A DNA stretch of 64,000 bases from Corydoras sp. C115 (taxonomy: Eukaryota > Chordata > Actinopteri > Siluriformes > Callichthyidae), in NCBI GenBank assembly GCA_019802505.1, contig JAFMOC010000024.1, positions 1,309,501-1,373,500 on the forward strand, given 5' to 3'. The first letter of the stretch is position 1, and each line of letters opens with the position of its first letter. Shown here piece by piece: positions 42,005 to 62,049 of the stretch. The notes under the pieces were generated by a model that worked only from the letters and a program-made list of their open reading frames with translations, was not told the origin of the DNA and made no database searches. The position numbers and the translations under genes are program-made.

Positions 42005-44500
42005 GTTGTGTGTGATCAAGGAACTTTTTTAGTTTTATTGCAGTATTACAGCTTTACAAGAGGTTAAAATAAGTAAAACAAGACAAAAAAATCTATTATA
42101 AAAATGACACAGAAGGGCAATCTGTAGAAGTTTGGTGGAAGGGCGGTAGTTAAAGCAAAACGACAACAAGAAAAGCCAACTTATTGATGTCACATGTGAA
42201 ACATCAAAGAAGCTACTACATGTTTTGGAGGAACATCCAACAGAAAACATAACTTGAACCTGTGCACTACCAGCACAACCAGCTTACTGCAGATAAACAT
42301 ACAAGGAAACATAGCAGCAGGTGATGGTGTGATCAAGGAACTTTTGTTTTATTGCAGTATTCCAACTTTACAAGAGGTTAAAATAAGTCAAACAAGAAAA
42401 AAAAAAATCTGTTATAAAAATGACACAGAAGGGCAAACTGTAGAAGTAGATACCTTGGGGTTGGTGTGGTTTAAAGAAAAAGCCAACGGTGATCACATGT
42501 GAAACATCAAAGAAACTACATGTTTTGGAGGAACATCCAACACAAACTTATTTTTAACCTGTGCACTACCCAGCATTCGCTTACTGCCGTACCACTGGTA
42601 CAGTAGAGATAAAAAAGATAAGATGATCAAACCTTTGACCCTCTCTCAGCAGCAGACAGAAAAGTGAAAAGTAGCTAGGAGATTTTAAAAAAAAACTAGG
42701 CAAAATTTAAATAGAGTTAGAAAATCTATATTAAAGATGTCACATACAAGAAAAAAAATCTGAACAAAAAATCTGTAAAACATCAAAGTTTTGGAGGCAA
42801 AACATCAACAAAAAAAAAGCCAATCCAACACAACCCAGCACACACAGGAAACATAGCAGGAGGTGATAGTGTGATCAAGGAACTTGATAAATGACACAGA
42901 AGGACAATCTGTAAAAGTAGATACCTTCACTTACCACAAGGAAGAAAAACGTAGCAGCAGGTGATTGTGTGATCAAGGAACGTTTAGTTTCATTGCAGTA
43001 TTCCAGCTTTACAAGAGGTTAAAATAACTCAAACAAGAAAAAAATCTGTTATAAAAATGGCAGAAGGGCATCTGGAGGGAGGGAGGTAATTAAAGCAGAA
43101 CAAAAACAACAAGAAAAGCCAACTTAAAAATGTCAAAGCTACATCATGATCAAGGAACTTTTTAGTGTTATTGCAGTTTTCCAGCTTTTACAGGAGGTTA
43201 AAATAAGTCAAACGAAAAAATATATACATGTTATAAAAATTACACAGAAGGACAATCTGTCGAAGTAGATACCTTGGGGTAGGTAATTAAAGCAAAACAA
43301 CAACAACAACAAGAAAAGCCAACTTAAAGATGTCACATGTAAAACATCAAAGTTTTGGAGGAACATCCAACACAAACTTCACTTGAACCTGTGCACTACC
43401 AGCACAGCCAGCTTACTGCAGATCTACCACATACAAGGAAACGTAGCAGCAGGTGATAGTGTGATCAAGGAACTTTTTTGTTTCATTGCAGTATTCCAGC
43501 TTTACAAGAGGTTAAAATAACTCAAACAAGAAAAAAATCTGTTATAAAAATGGCAGAAGGGCAATCTGTAGAAGTAGAGATCTTGGGGTTGTTGGAGGGA
43601 GGGAGATATTTAAAGCAGAACAACAACAAGAGAAAAGCCAACTTAAAAGTGTCACATGCGAAACATCAATTAAGCTACTACATCATGATCAAGGAACTTT
43701 TTAGTGTTATTGCAGTATTCCAGCTTTTACAGGAGGTTAAATTAAGTCAAACGAAAAAATATATACATGTTATAAAAATGACACAGGACAATCTGTAGAA
43801 GTAGATACCTTGGGGTAGGTAATTAAAGCAAAACAATAACAAGAAAAGCCAACTTAAAGATGCCACATGTAAAACATCAAAGTTTTGGAGGAACATCCAA
43901 CACAAACATAACTTGAACCTGTGCACTACCAGCACAGCCAGCTTACTGCAGATCTACCACATACAAGGAAACGTAGCAGCAGGTGATTGTGTGATCAAGG
44001 AACTTTTTAGTTTCATTGCAGTATTCCAGCTTTACAAGAGGTTAAAATAACTCAAACAAGAAAAAAATCTGTTATAAAAATGGCAGAAGGGCAATCTGTA
44101 GAAGTAGAGATCTTGGGGTTGTTGGAGGGAGGGAGATATTTAAAGGAGAACAAAAACAACAACAAAAGCCAACTTAAAAGTATCACATGCGAAACATCAA
44201 TTAAGCTACTACATCATGATCAAGGAACTTTTTAGTGTTATTGCAGTATTCCAGCTTTACAAGAGGTTAAAATAACCTAAAATAAAGAAAAATGGCAGAG
44301 GGGCAATCTGTAGAAGTAGAGATCTTGGGGTTGTTGGAGGGAGGGAGATATTTAAAGCAGAACAACAACAAGAAAAGCCAACTTAAAAGTATCACATGCG
44401 AAACATCAATTAAGCTACTACATCATGATCAAGGAACTTTTTAGTGTTATTGCAGTATTCCAGCTTTTACAGGAGGTTAAATTAAGTCAAACGAAAAAAA
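42005..44500. repeat. tandem array with ~530-bp higher-order unit
   Basis: The anchor 'gatcaaggaac' recurs near 42013, 42332, 42872, 42969, 43148, 43461, 43686, 43990, 44216 and 44426. From 43148 on, spacings alternate (about 313, 225, 304, 226, 210), giving a dimer of about 530 bp. Each unit holds 'attgcagtattccagcttt', 'acaagaggttaaaataa', 'aagaaaagccaactta' and 'ttttggaggaacatccaaca'. The frames inside are short and not conserved, so it is non-coding. Confidence 0.85.
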
Positions 44501-44850
44501 TCGTTGAGAAATTGTACAGACTGACAATCGAATCAACTCACGTTGAACCTGCAGAGCAAACAAACTGTGATAAAGTTGTAATCGTACCTTTGTTTGGAGC
44601 GCAGACGCAGCCGTGGTTCTCACTCCACCTCCTCTGCAGATCAGCCGAAGCTTTTCTTTTCTTGCTTTGAAGATCGTGTGAGCATGATCACACTTTATAA
44701 CACTCTTTGTTGGAGTGCTCAGCAGAGTTCGATTCGAGTCGAGTCGACTCTTCCGCCTTCAGAGTCGCCTTCGTCCTGCAGCTGCAGGCTATATCAACAC
44801 AAACAGCATGCACACATCACCTTTCCGATCCTCAATCACGCGACATTATC
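44500..44850 (-). promoter_or_regulatory. CpG-dense patch, possible leftward promoter and first exon
   Basis: About 20 CpGs occur in roughly 330 bases of otherwise CpG-poor DNA (for example 'ttcgattcgagtcgagtcga' and 'gagcgcagacgcagccgtgg'). On the minus strand a donor-like AACAAAG|GTACGA ends a GC-richer segment near 44588. mical1 needs an untranslated first exon to the right of 24488, so this could be it, about 20 kb away. It could also be a non-coding RNA promoter. Unproven. Confidence 0.35.
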
Positions 44851-45353
44851 AGTATCTATCATCCAGTAGCTCTTATTTGCATATCAAACAACTGCTATTT
44901 TTTAATTTCTTTTCAACTTTATAAACATAATAAAGTATTAGGCTGCTGTAAGACACATGATTCGACTTCCATATGAAGGGGCAAATGTACTATATTTTAC
45001 GTCTTATAACAAATAATAGTAAATATTACAATCGCTGCAAAAATCAGCATGCTTTAGTTTTGTGAATGTGTTAGTAAAATGCAATAAAAATTTTATTAAT
45101 TTCAAATCAAACACAGCAAGGATTTAAAAAAAAATATATTATTTAAATGTCATTTGTATTTAGAATACAAATTAAGCAAATAAATGGCGTAATGAATCAA
45201 GTCAGGAATTAATTATGTAATACTGAAAGGAGTTTGTTGTGTTTATTTAAAACAGGAGAATTTACGAACATCTGTTCCATTTGTCGGGTACTGGCGCCAT
45301 CTAGCGGCAACAATACGTAATTGAATTGAATTGACTTGAATAGATTTAAGAAC

Positions 45354-45700
45354 GCGGCACGGTGGCTTAGTGGTTTAGAACGTTCGCCTCACAGCGCTAG
45401 GGATTCCCGGTTCGAATCCCCATTTGGGTGGAGTTTTCATGTTCTCCCCGTGTCCGCGTGGGTTTCCTCCGGGTTCTCCGGTTTCCTCCCCCAGTCCAAA
45501 AACATGGATCAAGTTAATTGAGTTCTCTAAATTGCCCCATATAGAGTGTGTTTGAGTGTGTGAGTGTGTATCCAGTGATGGATTGGTGTCTTGTCCTGGG
45601 TGTATCTGCCCAGCGCCCGAGACGTTCTCCCCTGGATGGGCATGGGGAACCCCACCGCGACCCTAATGGAGGATAAAGCGGGAGATAATGAATGAATGAA
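45354..45700 (+). mobile_element. full-length V-SINE with 12-bp target duplication
   Basis: AGATTTAAGAAC lies at 45342-45353 and 45701-45712 without mismatch. The head is gcggcacggtggcttagtgg. The tail is (AATG)n. It is inserted at the edge of the 'tgctcaaggacc' repeat that resumes at 45713. Confidence 0.93.
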
Positions 45701-45712
45701 AGATTTAAGAAC

Positions 45713-45802
45713 ACAGGGTTGATACAGCACCCCTGGAGCTATAAGGGTGAAGGGTTTTGCTCAAGGACCCACCTTGGTAACTACATTGATCATGTGATTT
45801 GA
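45713..45802. repeat. partial copy of the 53620 repeat
   Basis: It reads acagggttgatacagcaccc, gttttgctcaaggacccacc and 'tgatttgaacccacaa'. A V-SINE is inserted at its left edge. Confidence 0.55.
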
Positions 45803-46184
45803 ACCCACAAAAATATATATAAGATGATAAGACTGTAAAGGTTAGAGTAACATTGTTCTGATGGGTTCCACAATTAGCAGTTCAGGTAGAACATGAGGTC
45901 ATTAAGAATTGAGTATGAAGGCCACACGAATGGCTGAGTCTTTGCAGGAAGGGATGGGTTCTGGTTAACCACCTAATGCCAACTTAGTCAGATTAAAAAA
46001 AAAAAATCTATTAATAATCATGTCTCTTACCTTGGCCACACGAGTGCAGCAGCATTTCATTAAACACAAGCAGCAGCTTTATTAAGAAAATTAAAAAAGA
46101 TATTTAAATTCTTCAAACTTTGAAATGTATTAATTTAAATAATGCTGCTTATGATAATACAGCCTCAATAATGCAGTTTTACAG

Positions 46185-46260
46185 TGAACTGAAAAAGCCT
46201 GAACTCTCAAAGAGCAAGCTGAAGGACCAAGGCTCAGTGGGGGACTCATCCTCCTTGAAC
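46185..46260 (-). mobile_element. LINE 3'-end fragment, reverse, degraded
   Basis: It shows 'caaagagcaagctgaaggac' and 'caaggctcagtgggggactc', a diverged reverse copy of the 10180-10300 LINE tail. Confidence 0.5.
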
Positions 46261-47019
46261 GGCCATGTAGCAAGAACAGTGTAGGATATTAATATACAGT
46301 TATATGATATGAGAAAGTGTCCATTTTCACAAAAACTGATTCACAAATTCTTGCAGAAACACTAGTATCTGGACTAGAGGTTATTTGAGACTGTGAAAAT
46401 TTGTAGTCAGATGAAGTCAGGTTCTAGTGTATTTTGGAGAAAATACAGACTTTCGATTGTAAATTTGAATGTTTTAGATTTAAGTTTATTTTCATTGTGC
46501 ACAAGTGTACAAGTACAGAGCCAATGAAATGCAATAGACACCAAGACAAAGTAAGCTATTCACACCAACAGATGGGACTGCAAACAAACCACATTAGTGC
46601 CGAGGTATGAGACTAAATACTTACCAACCAGCATTATAAAGCAGCTTTCTCACCAATGTGTGGTCCGTGCCAAATAAATTGAAAGCAAAGAAGCCATGCA
46701 GGCTGTTACCAATATAAAAGTCCAAAAAGCAATGTATGTGGTGGCATTGGGAGACAGATCCCATGGCACGTGTCACTTGTAGGTTTGTGGTTAAAAAACA
46801 GCCTTGTGACCTGGCGGTCCACGTTTCGATTTCCAGTCCCACAGGTAAAATGCCTTTGGGGAAGGCATCCAACCTCTGGGCGCAGTGTACAGGGCAAGTG
46901 TACTCACTTCACAAGTGTGTGTATGTGTGCATTTCATTATTAAATTTGGAAGGCCAATTTTTTTGTGTAAGCACAGTAGGCAAAATCACTTTACTATTAT
47001 ATAACTTTATATATAAAGA

Positions 47020-47363
47020 TGGCGGCACGGTGGCTTAGTGGTTAGCACGTTCGCCTCTCAGTGCTAGGGATTCCCAGTTCGAATCCCCATCTGGGTGGAG
47101 TTTCCTTGTTCTCCCCGTGTCCGTGTGGGTTTCCTCCCACAGTCCAAAAACATGGATCAAGTCAATTGAGTTCTCCAAATTGCCCCATATAGAGTGTATT
47201 TGTGTGCGTGTCTGTGTGAGTGAGTGTGTGCCCAGCGATAGATTGGCGCCCTGTCCTGGGTGTATCTGCCCAGCGCCTGAAACGTTCTCCCCTGGATGGG
47301 CATGGGGAACCCCCCCCCCCGCAACCCTGATATAGGATAAAGCGGAAAATAATGGATGGATGG
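47020..47363 (+). mobile_element. full-length V-SINE with imperfect target duplication
   Basis: The flanks are ATATATAAAGA (47009-47019) and ATATGTAAAGA (47366-47376). Head ggcggcacggtggcttagtg, tail aatggatggatgga. It contains a run of 10 C at about 47311-47320. Confidence 0.88.
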
Positions 47364-47652
47364 ATATATGTAAAGAAACCATTTATTTAAGGCTTTTGGA
47401 AAGACAAATGTGGGCTGTCAAGGTAACACAGCCCGTTAAGTAAGACTATGACTGGCTTCTTCACTAGTCACACTGCAGCTTCATAGACAAGCAGTGTGTG
47501 ACTGGTTATTTATACAAACCTCCTGCCAAATAATTTTAAATTTGGTTAAGGTCTGGACTTATCTGGGTGATTGCAACACCTGTATTCCTTTTTTAGTCAT
47601 TCTGTTGTACATATTTTCAATCCTAATAAATACAGTGCAAAATTCAGGAATG

Positions 47653-47967
47653 GGGCGTCAAGGTAGCTTAGTGGTTAGCACATCCGTCTTAGCGCTGGGG
47701 GTTCCCGGTTCGAAGCCCAATCTGGGTAAAGTTTCCATGTTCTCCCAGTATCCTTGTGGGTTTCCTCTGGGTTCTCCGGTTTCCTCCCATAGTCCAAAAA
47801 CATGGATTGAAGGTAAAATTTATGCTCTAAATTGCGCCATATAGTGTGTGTGCCCAGCAATAAATTGGCGCCCTGTCTTGGGTGTTTCTGCCCAGAGCCC
47901 TGGATGGGCATGGGGGAACACCCCCCCCCATGATCCTAGAAGAGCATTAAGCAGATGAGAATGAATG
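47653..47967 (+). mobile_element. V-SINE with 14-bp target duplication
   Basis: AAAATTCAGGAATG lies at 47639-47652 and 47968-47981, perfect. The head has drifted (gggcgtcaaggtagcttagt). The core and tail are typical. Confidence 0.92.
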
Positions 47968-47981
47968 AAAATTCAGGAATG

Positions 47982-50900
47982 TTGTTTATTGCACTTACAA
48001 AAGATGACATTAATATATAAAGTGTATGTTCATTGGAAAGAGCAGCACAATATGCACAGGCGACAAGAAGCAGTAAAAAAGCAAGGACAGAAGTAGAAAA
48101 CTGCATAGGCTGAAAACTTGATCATACTACTGGCATTGTCCTGTGAAGAGAACAATAGCATATATAATGCTGAAAAATAATGCTGTATTTAATTAATGTT
48201 GCTCAAATAAACGGATCTGTCCATCTAAAGAACAAGGTTGTGTTGGAACCGGCACTTCTGCCTAGACAAAAGTATACAATATACAGCAAAATGCAGGCCT
48301 TTAGTTATAGAGACCATCAGCAAAACAATGCAAAAAAAATGCTTGCATTAAAAACTCATTGTACTCATACAGGAATGTGGTGGTTTGAGGTCAGTTAAGA
48401 CATTGTATATATTTAGGCATAAGGTATTGGTTTTTATTCAAACTTGTGAGTATTTGGATTTTTAAAAAGCATGACCCACATTTTTCTTAACATGGATTAA
48501 TTCTACATTGCCAGTGGCACTAAAGAAAGTAAATAAAGAACATGATAAACACCTCAACTGTTATTGCATATGAAGACCGATTTGCCGTGGCTTTAAATAC
48601 AGCTGAAGCTTTTTCTAACATTCAAAAGTATTTCTAAGACAAATATTCAGAGATTATAATGTTAGCAAAATACTGCTTAGAGCAGAAAATGAATATTTAC
48701 AGGACATAAAGAGTAACCAAATCGTATTTACAGCAATGCATCCAGTGTTGTGGGACAAATCAAATAGACAGAGCCAATAATAATAGTTAAGTACAACCAC
48801 AGGCCATTAAAACCAGTACCGTTGATTCACAGTTCAAATACTTTAAACAGTTCATGTTTTTTTTATTATTATTATTTTTTTTACAGTATTCGCTGCAGCA
48901 TGATGGATTAAACATGTCCTTGATCAGAAGCTAGTGAAGGAAGAGTGCTGGATATATTGTATTCCAAAATATAATAAACATATAATGATTGAATAAATCT
49001 GAATGCAGTGATGACAATTAAGTGCCGGTTGCTTTAGGCACATGATTTCAATGGACGTAAAAATAAAAGGTTTAGTAACTTTTAAAGCTGCAATCAGTTA
49101 TTTTTAGTATTTCGGGAAACGAATGACCTCTTTGGTAGGAGTATGGTTAAGCACAGTGTCAATTCCTCATACAGTGTACAGTATTTTTTCAAGTCGATAC
49201 ACCTTAAAAAGTATTCATCTTTGCCTTTGAAAAAAAGAATTTGTAAAAAGAATTTGTAACGTTTTAGTTTAATTTTTTTTTTTTGGTAATGATTTCCGAA
49301 CCAATTATAATTATCAGTGCATTAATGTTTAACATTAATCAATCACTCCCATAGATCTGGCATAGCATAGTATTGCATTGCCACATATTGATTAGGCCAG
49401 TTAAATATTTGTAACATTTTTGTCTGACGTTAGTCTCGGTCCCTGGTATGACTGGCTCTGTGAAACAGAAACCTTTAGAAGTAAAAACAGCTTATCTGCA
49501 ATAAGGTTACTCCTGATCGCAGGTGAACGAGTACATAACACAAAGTAAATCCTAAATTTAGATACTTCTATAGTATCCTGTCTCTAAAAGCAATATTCTT
49601 CAAGCACAAGCACCATAAAATGGCAGACATCCCAAATGCACGAAGGAAAATTCTTAAAATGAGGTGTCAAGCATTGCTATTACACTCTTCTTCCTTTTTT
49701 TTTTTTTTTATTTGCAGAGGACACGAGTCATGACCTCATCTGAAATCTGTGGGATGAGAATAGCTTTTAGTTTCACCAACACTTTAATTCTTCCCATTTT
49801 TCAAATTTTATAAAACTCATTCCTGTTTGGACATGATGAACTGTTCCGCATACCTCCGATCATGTAGTGTCTGATCTGTTTACCCAGTTAAAGCTCACAG
49901 CTGAAGCCTATCCCAGTACTCAATGGGATGAAAGGCAGGGAAATACCCTGAAGTCACCAGTTGATTGCAAGTTAGACACACACACACTCATGCACACATT
50001 AACACACAAGGCCTTTGTGTCTCACCAAATCACCTGCTAGCATATTTTTGGACTGTGGGAGGAAAGCTTCTGAAGAAAGCCCCTCAAAAACCCGAGAGAA
50101 GGACATGAACCCTGACCATTCGCGCTGTGAGGTGAATGTAGTTGGCACTGCTCTGTTGTGCTTTCCAGTGTGCATGTCATTGTGGAGCACCAAAAATGTA
50201 ATTTAAATGCAGCGGAATTTTTTACATTTGGGATTTTAGAGGCGGAATGGTTTCCATGGTAATACGAAATTATTTTAAAAACAAATTCAGCAGCCTTAAT
50301 ATAAAGCAGGCCGGAAAATGAGATTAGAATTTTCCACAGTATTACGATTCCAAAAACACCATGCAAGTTTTAGGCCATTTAGATGTTTTTGATGGAAGGC
50401 ATCAAATTGGTTCCAAATCTTTATTTACATTTTTTATTTAAAAAAGCCTCCATTAGGAATAAATCTGGCAACAAATGCTAATTTCCAACCAGAGGCCTGA
50501 TCTCTAATGGGAAGTATGCATGTATATAAAGAGATAGAAGCAACTGTAACAGCTCAAAATCTGCTAAGGTCTTAAAAGGTTTGAAACGACCAATAAGAGA
50601 AGCTTTATGAGCTGCACACCAGCAAAAGACAGATATAAGTCTGTCTTTTCCAAAAGAAGGATCCTCAAACAAAAAAAAAAAATCATGAAAATGTAGTTAC
50701 TTGTTTAAGGGCTTAGAAAAACATTTGTACTATTGTTTCTTTGAACATTCTGTCACAGCATTTTATTATTGATTCAAAAACAAAGAATATTTGTTTATTT
50801 AGAGGACAGTTTATATCAAACAATTGCCCCACTATTAATATCGATATTAACGAAATATAACTAAAATGCATGTTTATAAATAATACTAATATAATGGCAC

Positions 50901-52044
50901 CAAAGAAGAGTTGTGTCTGTTACCAAGAGTCTTCTTATTTAACCTAAATTGAATTTAAAAGAATTGAATAACATTAACAGAATATTTAATCATTGGAATA
51001 ATATTTAGGAATTTTTTTTGATTCAGTTTGGTCTATAATGCATTATTTTGCTGAATTTCAGTCATTTTGTGATTTTATCTGCCAGTTGATTTTATAGTGA
51101 GATATCAGATCACCTTATAATTTTTTTTTTTTTTTTCATGCGAGTGGTGTGTTAAAGCTGTTTTCAGTTTATTCCATTTTATTGAAGTAGACTTGAACTG
51201 GAATGAGAATAACATTACAGATGCGTGTGAAGTATGACGTGGAAGACGCTGAACTTTACACATCACTTCAGTAGATCATAATTTTTTGCTATTCATTATT
51301 TTTTGTGGCTTTGGAGGCCAGCAGGGTAAGGCTGAGTGAGTGAGAGATCTGAAGAACCCTCTATAGATAAGAAAACAGAAAGGAAAAAAAAAAAAAAAAA
51401 AAAAAAAAAACATTAAAGGTACAGGAAGGACCTGTAAATACAATGGGGTAATATTTGTAGTTTTATAAGTACCTTATTTTTTGTGTATTTTTGTTTTCTG
51501 TTTGTTGTTTCATTTAATCTAAAACAGGATGTGGTTCAATCTCCTTTGTCATTTTTCTGTCATCAATATGGTATTTAATATATTTATATACCATGATTGA
51601 ACTGAAACAATTACATCTAATAATAAACATAGAAGCTGTGGATTTTGTGGTTAAATTAAAAAATAAAGTGGTTGCTTTCTCAGAAGCACTTCTCAGCCTA
51701 CTTCTTTTTTTTCCATCCTTGAGTATGTACCACAGTGATGTACCTTATATATCAGCCGTAGAAAGTTTACAGTAAATATTTAATGCTAAAATCAGTCATC
51801 TTTAATGATTTTAAACAGTAAAAGGTCTTGACCTTTCATTTTGCTCTGCATGTAAATATTCGTATTGTTTAGGTCTCTGATACTCTTTGGGCTCCCAGTG
51901 CTGCTCCCAAAATGATCATTCACTTTCACAAACGCAGTACTGATCAGTTCAGCTTCAGTCCTTAACACCCATCTATCTTTCAGGAGCTCAGGATTTAGTA
52001 GCCTCTCTCCACCACTGAGTGGAAGCCAATGCATCAGAGGTTCT
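47982..52044. other. AT-rich stretch downstream of src, including its 3' UTR
   Basis: No coding signal on either strand. The right part must contain the src 3' UTR. A degenerate reverse SINE lies at about 49880-50150, with the core 'tttttggactgtgggagga'. An A-run lies at about 51381-51410. The rest is plain AT-rich sequence. Confidence 0.5.
51168..51183 (-). terminator. possible src polyadenylation signals
   Basis: Two AATAAA hexamers (TTTATT on plus) lie at 51168-51173 and 51178-51183, about 0.86 kb after the src stop. A genomic A-run on the sense strand lies about 35 bases beyond. AT-rich DNA yields such hexamers often, so the real 3' end could be elsewhere. Confidence 0.25.
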
Positions 52045-59114
<7,070 letters not shown>

Positions 59115-59564
59115 CTGAAAAAATAAAATTCGTACATTAGCCAAAGAAAAACAGAACATAAATAGCTGTCATTTTACTGTACTGGCAATAAATATTGATA
59201 TGTTGATTTCAGTACAGTAACAATGGGAAAAATGGTACAATTATAAATAATTAAGTGATCTACAAACTTGTCAAAAATAGTGATGTTTTAACAATGACAG
59301 CTCTGTTTAGCACTATTACACAGAGACAATATAACAAAGGTGTTTGTTAGTGTTTTATATGATAAGATAAGATGTGCTTTTATTGATCCCACAATGGGGA
59401 AATTCACATTCTAAGCAGCAAACTGACAGTGATTGGGAAAGTTTAAAAGATACATCTAAAATTTAATTTTCTTTTTATCTTCTATTTAAGAGAAGAAATA
59501 AAAAAATTAATAAATAGCTACAATAGAAATTAGTATAGACAAAATAAAATTCACAGTTATGTAA

Positions 59565-59757
59565 GTTCAAGTAATTTATTTATATAGCGCTTTTTACAAC
59601 AATACATTGTCACAAAGCAGCTTTACAAAATGAAAAGCCTTTAAATCCCCAAAGAGAAGCCAAAGGGACAGAGGCAAGAAAAAACTGCCTGTTATGTTGT
59701 TATTTTAAGGAAGAAACCTTGGGAGGACCAAGACTCATAGCATATATGTGTACATAG
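59565..59757 (-). mobile_element. LINE 3'-end fragment, reverse
   Basis: It begins gtaatttatttatatagcgc and continues tgtcacaaagcagctttaca and aaggaagaaaccttgggagg, the reverse complement of the 10200-10395 tail. It was later interrupted by the MITE at 59758. It lies in the src intron. Confidence 0.7.
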
Positions 59758-60159
59758 TAGGGCTGTATTCAACTAAAGATTTTCATAGTCGAATCTGATT
59801 CATCAGATTTTCCCTATAGTCGACTGATAGTCGAATCAGTTAAAATTTCACCACAAGATGGCGCTAAGGGCGTAGTTTTTAAAAAATATATATTTTTTTA
59901 TATTTTACTTGTTTTTCTAACAAAAGAAAACCTTTTTTTGTTTGTTTTTCTTTTTTTTTCTAGAAATTAGGATGATTTTATTTGACAAAAGGCTATATAT
60001 ATAACGAAAACAAAGACATTTCATGTAAAAACTAATGCTTAGCAGCAGCCATGGGCACCCCCATGTGGTCAAAATGGTACCTTCGACTATGAGGTTCATA
60101 GTCGACTACGGTTCTCCGAATCGAATCGTCGAATCAGCGAATATTGCAGCTCACCCCTA
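59758..60159. mobile_element. non-autonomous hAT-like MITE with 8-bp target duplication
   Basis: The target duplication GTACATAG is perfect (59750-59757 and 60160-60167). The ends begin TAGGGCTGTATTC and, on the complement, TAGGGGTGAGCTGC. Subterminal 'tagtcgaat' words repeat several times in both halves. There is no coding capacity in 402 bp. It sits inside an older LINE-tail repeat. Confidence 0.85.
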
Positions 60160-61615
60160 GTACATAGCATATAATACAATGAGGCTATAGAGAACTAAAA
60201 AAAAACAACAGATGGGAGATTTGTCTCAGCCTCAACCACATTTGGACTTAGTCTGGGTGTAAGGTGGACTTAAAAAATGTTAAAACATGTTATTCTGTTT
60301 ATTTTATCATAAAAAGTCCTTTCTGCTCTTTGCCCTGTCAGTCATTTCCAACTGACTTGAATTGTTGTGTGTTGTAGTGTGGGTTGCCCTGCAATTGGAG
60401 TGATTTGGCACAACAGTGCGACTGGAATTTTTAAACACCACAGTGTCAATCCGGGCATCGTCATCCTGAAATATGCCTGTACCATAAAGAAAGGAAAACT
60501 CTATTGATGGAATAACCTGGCTGTTCAGTACATTCATATGTTCATTCAAAGATTTATACGATTTATGCAAAATTTTTGATTATAATGTAGATCTTTACAC
60601 ATAAAAGTATTTTTTCAAGAAAATACTTGTCGGGGGGGAAAATATCCAAGAATTCTCTATCCAATACTAAGGACATCTTAATTAAAACTTATTTATGTTA
60701 GACCACATGATTAGGTCTAATTATTGGTTAGTATTATAATTATTATTATTATAAGTTACTACGGATAACTCAAACTACGTTGTAAGCTCTAATAAAAAAC
60801 ACACATATATAAACAAGGAATAAAATGTCATACTGACTTCAGCAGTTATTTTTTTATTACAAAAGCCTTAGTTCCTTGTTTTACCAGTCAGTTATTCAAA
60901 AATAATTACAATGTAAATAATTGTTAGAAGGAGGAAAAAAAGGGAAGTTCCTGATTTAGTCTCATCCTCCATTAGCTGGAAAAATAATGCTGGCATTCTC
61001 ACACATCTAAAAGCTGCTGACTCAATAAACACACTCCCAAACTCTGAGCAAGCCCCCACCTTGTTAAAATTAATTACATCCCTGCTATTACAACATGCCT
61101 GATAAAAGCTTCAAAAAGAGGATAAGTAACAAGTAACAATGCACATTTTAACAGAACTGAAATTTGGCTGTGACGTGCAAAAATCAAACAAAAAATGGAC
61201 CGGATGAAGTGAAACAAACACTTATTGAAGTTCCTGTTGAGAGACTCGTCTAAGGTAGTCATTTCTGATCCAGGTATAAGGTGAATATGATTGTTCCTTT
61301 TGCTTCAGATGAACAAGCAAGGATGGCATGGTATTCATGATGGTATCCAAACGGGGACAAACCATGCAAGAATGTCAAGAACGAAGTGCACACAGCAATC
61401 ACCTACCTGCAGTTCAGATTTCTCCTGTTTTAAACACAGTCCACATATAAGAAGAGACAGAGAGGATGTTGGTATAAAAAGATTTCATAGACACAAGCAT
61501 TTAATTTAGAAGTTGTATATGTTATAAAATGGAACCCTACACAATTTTAGGAAGACGGTTGGGGTGAATATATAAAGCAGTATGGCACGTTAGGGAGTGT
61601 CTAACAACACCTCTT

Positions 61616-61985
61616 TTCCTTTATTTATTCACAATAATGCAAAACTTTGAGTGCTTTGTTGCTTTATAAAAAGGCTACAAACACACTATAATTAAAATAA
61701 GGATTAATACAATAAACTGATATGCAGTGATGTAATCTAGTCTGGTTTATAAAGTGAATATTAATCACCAAGTAACAGAATATCGGAGTAGTGCTCTCTG
61801 CAAATTGGCACAGTAGATATATTAATCCATATTTCCATTTATGGTACATCATTTAAAATAATGTATTGTATATCACACATTAATACGAATGTAAAACGGT
61901 CAGAGGGGTCATTATGGTCAATAATGTCATGGCTGGGCAAACTGCTCAACTAATCAGATTTAAAGACTCGTTTTATAAATGTTAT
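61616..61985. repeat. second copy of the ~400-bp repeat at 29405
   Basis: It shares 'atttattcacaataatgcaa', 'ataatgtattgtatatcaca', 'gtcaataatgtcatggctgg' and 'aatcagatttaaa' in the same order and spacing. The gene-like frames here are chance. Confidence 0.55.
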
Positions 61986-62049
61986 GGAACGAGGCTCATG
62001 GCAGAATCCACTGCTTTCTGAATACAGTAACTCTTCAAAAATGTCCAAT

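Noticed and set aside
42005..44500. CRISPR-like or protein-repeat reading of the tandem array
   Set aside because: The units are ~200-530 bp with drifted sequence and no spacer pattern, and this is a vertebrate genome. The translated frames (LLQEVK..Q) break within one or two units.
60307..60570. 87-codon minus-strand frame in the src intron as a missing src exon
   Set aside because: It has no SH3 or unique-region features, and no acceptor/donor pair fits the phase of the exon at 59114.
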